Source of the DNA: a bacterium
GTDB taxonomy: Bacteria > Latescibacterota > UBA2968 > UBA8231
Reading direction: 5' to 3'
DNA length: 8,554 nt
Assembly (NCBI GenBank): GCA_027593305.1
Contig: JAQCJA010000170.1
Span: 1 to 8,554 of the forward strand
In this document: positions 7,453 through 8,554 of the stretch, in pieces
How positions within the stretch are numbered: the stretch's first letter is position 1
How the letters are laid out: the number at the start of each line of letters is the position of its first letter
Made by a program: the position numbers and the translations under genes
The notes under the pieces: model-generated
Seen by the model: only the letters and a program-made list of their open reading frames with translations
Databases searched by the model: none
What the model was told of the DNA's origin: nothing

Positions 7453-8554
7453 TTAGTAGGCCACGGCAATGGTGCCACTTTTGGCAGCAGCGCCGGCGTC
7501 GGCGTCTACGTCGATCGTATAGATGTAGAGCCCCGGCGAAGCCAGTTCGCCGCGCTCGTTTTTTCCGTCCCACACACGCGCATATCGACCACTTGCGTAG
7601 GTGTTGTCATCGACAATGCGCACGAGTCGTCCGGAGAGATCATAGATCCGGACCATCACGTCACCACCACTCGTCAGATCCGTCACGTCAAAGCGAATGG
7701 TCGCCGTATCGTTGATGCCATCGTCGTTGGGTGTCACGACGCTGGGATCGGCGTGTACGTTGATCAACAGACTACTTCTTCTTTCTACCTGCACGGCCAG
7801 ACTCGACGGATTCTGTACAGCAGTGAGGCCGCCTTCTCGGAGAATCCGGGCATTGCCGGCGACAGCTCGCTGAGCCACCTCGCCGGCCCCCTGCAACTGC
7901 GCTTCAACGACAAATTCGGTGCCTGTCCGCAGGACGACACACGAGAAATTGATCTCGAGGGCCGTTACCTCACCAGTGCCGAGCCGGCTTGAGCCGATGA
8001 CCGGTATTTCGATCTGAAACTGGTCATCGGCGATCGCGGCGATGGTGAAATTTGTTCCTACCACGGGCAGGTTGGCGAGATCGACACCACTGAAGTCGTC
8101 TTCGATGCTGGATCCGTCCGGCAGATTCAGCAACAGCCGGCCAACGGATTCGATGCGGACAGGCGTGGCAATGGTGACAAAATTGAATCCGCGGTCAACA
8201 TCGGTCCGCAGTTCGGGAACGATGATGAGGGAGAAATCCGTCAATGCCCCCATCTGCGCGTGTCGCGGTGTGATCTCCGCAATGATCCGCGCTGCCAACG
8301 CCGGGCTGGTGTAGTCGAAAGAAAGTGATCCCAAACCTTTGGCGGAGAACAGATCTTCGCTGGTGTATTCCACCTTGAATTGGAAATAGCGCCGCGGTCC
8401 TGGAGACGTGATGCGCGCGCCGCCCTGACCACCGACAACGGCGTCGGCACTTACCTGGCCGACTGTCGAGTAGGGTGGTGTCCACGTGCTCCAGTTGTCC
8501 AGATCATTGCGGACCGTGCCCTTTTCGGCCGTACCGAGGCGGGCCCAATCGGCT
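7453..8554 (-). CDS. Large exported protein with C-terminal FlgD/CHU_C-like Ig domain (5' end cut by window edge)
   Basis: The frame is open from the right edge (first full codon 8553-8551) to TAA at 7455-7453, giving the last 366 residues. A GTG at 8373 is internal, since coding-like sequence continues upstream of it. Residues 1-60 include NDLDNWSTWTPPY and RYFQFKVEY, then LGSLSFDYTSPALAARIIAEITP; these look like beta-sandwich modules of the kind repeated in large surface proteins, unnamed here. Residues about 80-255 form another beta-rich part with GFNFVTIATPVRI and VVLRTGTEFVVEAQL. The last 105 residues are a FlgD Ig-like / CHU_C-like domain: VVTPNDDGINDTATIRFDV, VRIYDLSGRLVR, RVWDGKNERG, ASPGLYIYTIDV and the terminal GTIAVAY. 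In FCB-group bacteria such domains end secreted or surface proteins and can act as type IX-type sorting signals; whether this one does is inference. The ligand-binding or enzymatic part, if any, lies outside the window. The next gene starts 20 bases downstream. Confidence 0.88.
   Translation of the reverse strand, partial: ADWARLGTAEKGTVRNDLDNWSTWTPPYSTVGQVSADAVVGGQGGARITSPGPRRYFQFKVEYTSEDLFSAKGLGSLSFDYTSPALAARIIAEITPRHAQMGALTDFSLIIVPELRTDVDRGFNFVTIATPVRIESVGRLLLNLPDGSSIEDDFSGVDLANLPVVGTNFTIAAIADDQFQIEIPVIGSSRLGTGEVTALEINFSCVVLRTGTEFVVEAQLQGAGEVAQRAVAGNARILREGGLTAVQNPSSLAVQVERRSSLLINVHADPSVVTPNDDGINDTATIRFDVTDLTSGGDVMVRIYDLSGRLVRIVDDNTYASGRYARVWDGKNERGELASPGLYIYTIDVDADAGAAAKSGTIAVAY
7456..7770 (-). 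other. FlgD/CHU_C-like Ig domain coding segment
   Basis: This segment encodes the last 105 residues of the partial surface protein. Seen directly: the TPNDDGIND opening, IYDLSGRLVR, WDGKNERGELASPGLY, and a final strand ending at the stop. This order is typical of FlgD Ig-like and gliding/sorting C-terminal domains. Confidence 0.8.

Overview
The window is a tightly packed stretch in which every supportable gene lies on the minus strand, so transcription runs right to left. Five genes fill it. They are separated only by a 20-base gap, a 4-base overlap, a 20-base overlap and a gap of about 30 bases, as expected for one operon. Both edges cut through genes, so neither the promoter nor the terminator is inside. 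No RNA gene, CRISPR array, insertion sequence or integrase was seen.

In transcription order: (1) 8554-7453, the C-terminal 366 residues of a large exported beta-rich protein ending in a FlgD/CHU_C-like Ig domain. (2) 7432-4634, a 932-residue protein with a signal peptide. (3) 4637-1875, a 920-residue protein with a signal peptide, clearly a tandem paralogue of gene 2. (4) 1894-599, a 431-residue cytoplasmic amidohydrolase-superfamily enzyme. (5) 568-1, the first 189 residues of a protein of unidentified function that runs off the left edge. The first three products look exported and the last two cytoplasmic.

The two tandem paralogues are the novel part. I do not recognise the family. They share many sequence blocks in almost perfect register over the first 290 residues. 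Both carry a three-part Asp/Asn-rich region that includes a textbook EF-hand calcium loop starting at residue 610 in each, followed by a beta-strand-rich C-terminal half that could form an outer-membrane barrel.

The organism is probably a Gram-negative bacterium of moderately high GC. The FlgD/CHU_C-like C-terminal domain on a surface protein, together with amidohydrolase and large exported genes, points to the FCB superphylum or a relative; Latescibacterota-like lineages are my best guess, at low confidence. A plausible reading is a surface apparatus coupled to cytoplasmic catabolism of an unknown, perhaps carbohydrate-like, substrate. That functional link is inference from gene order only.
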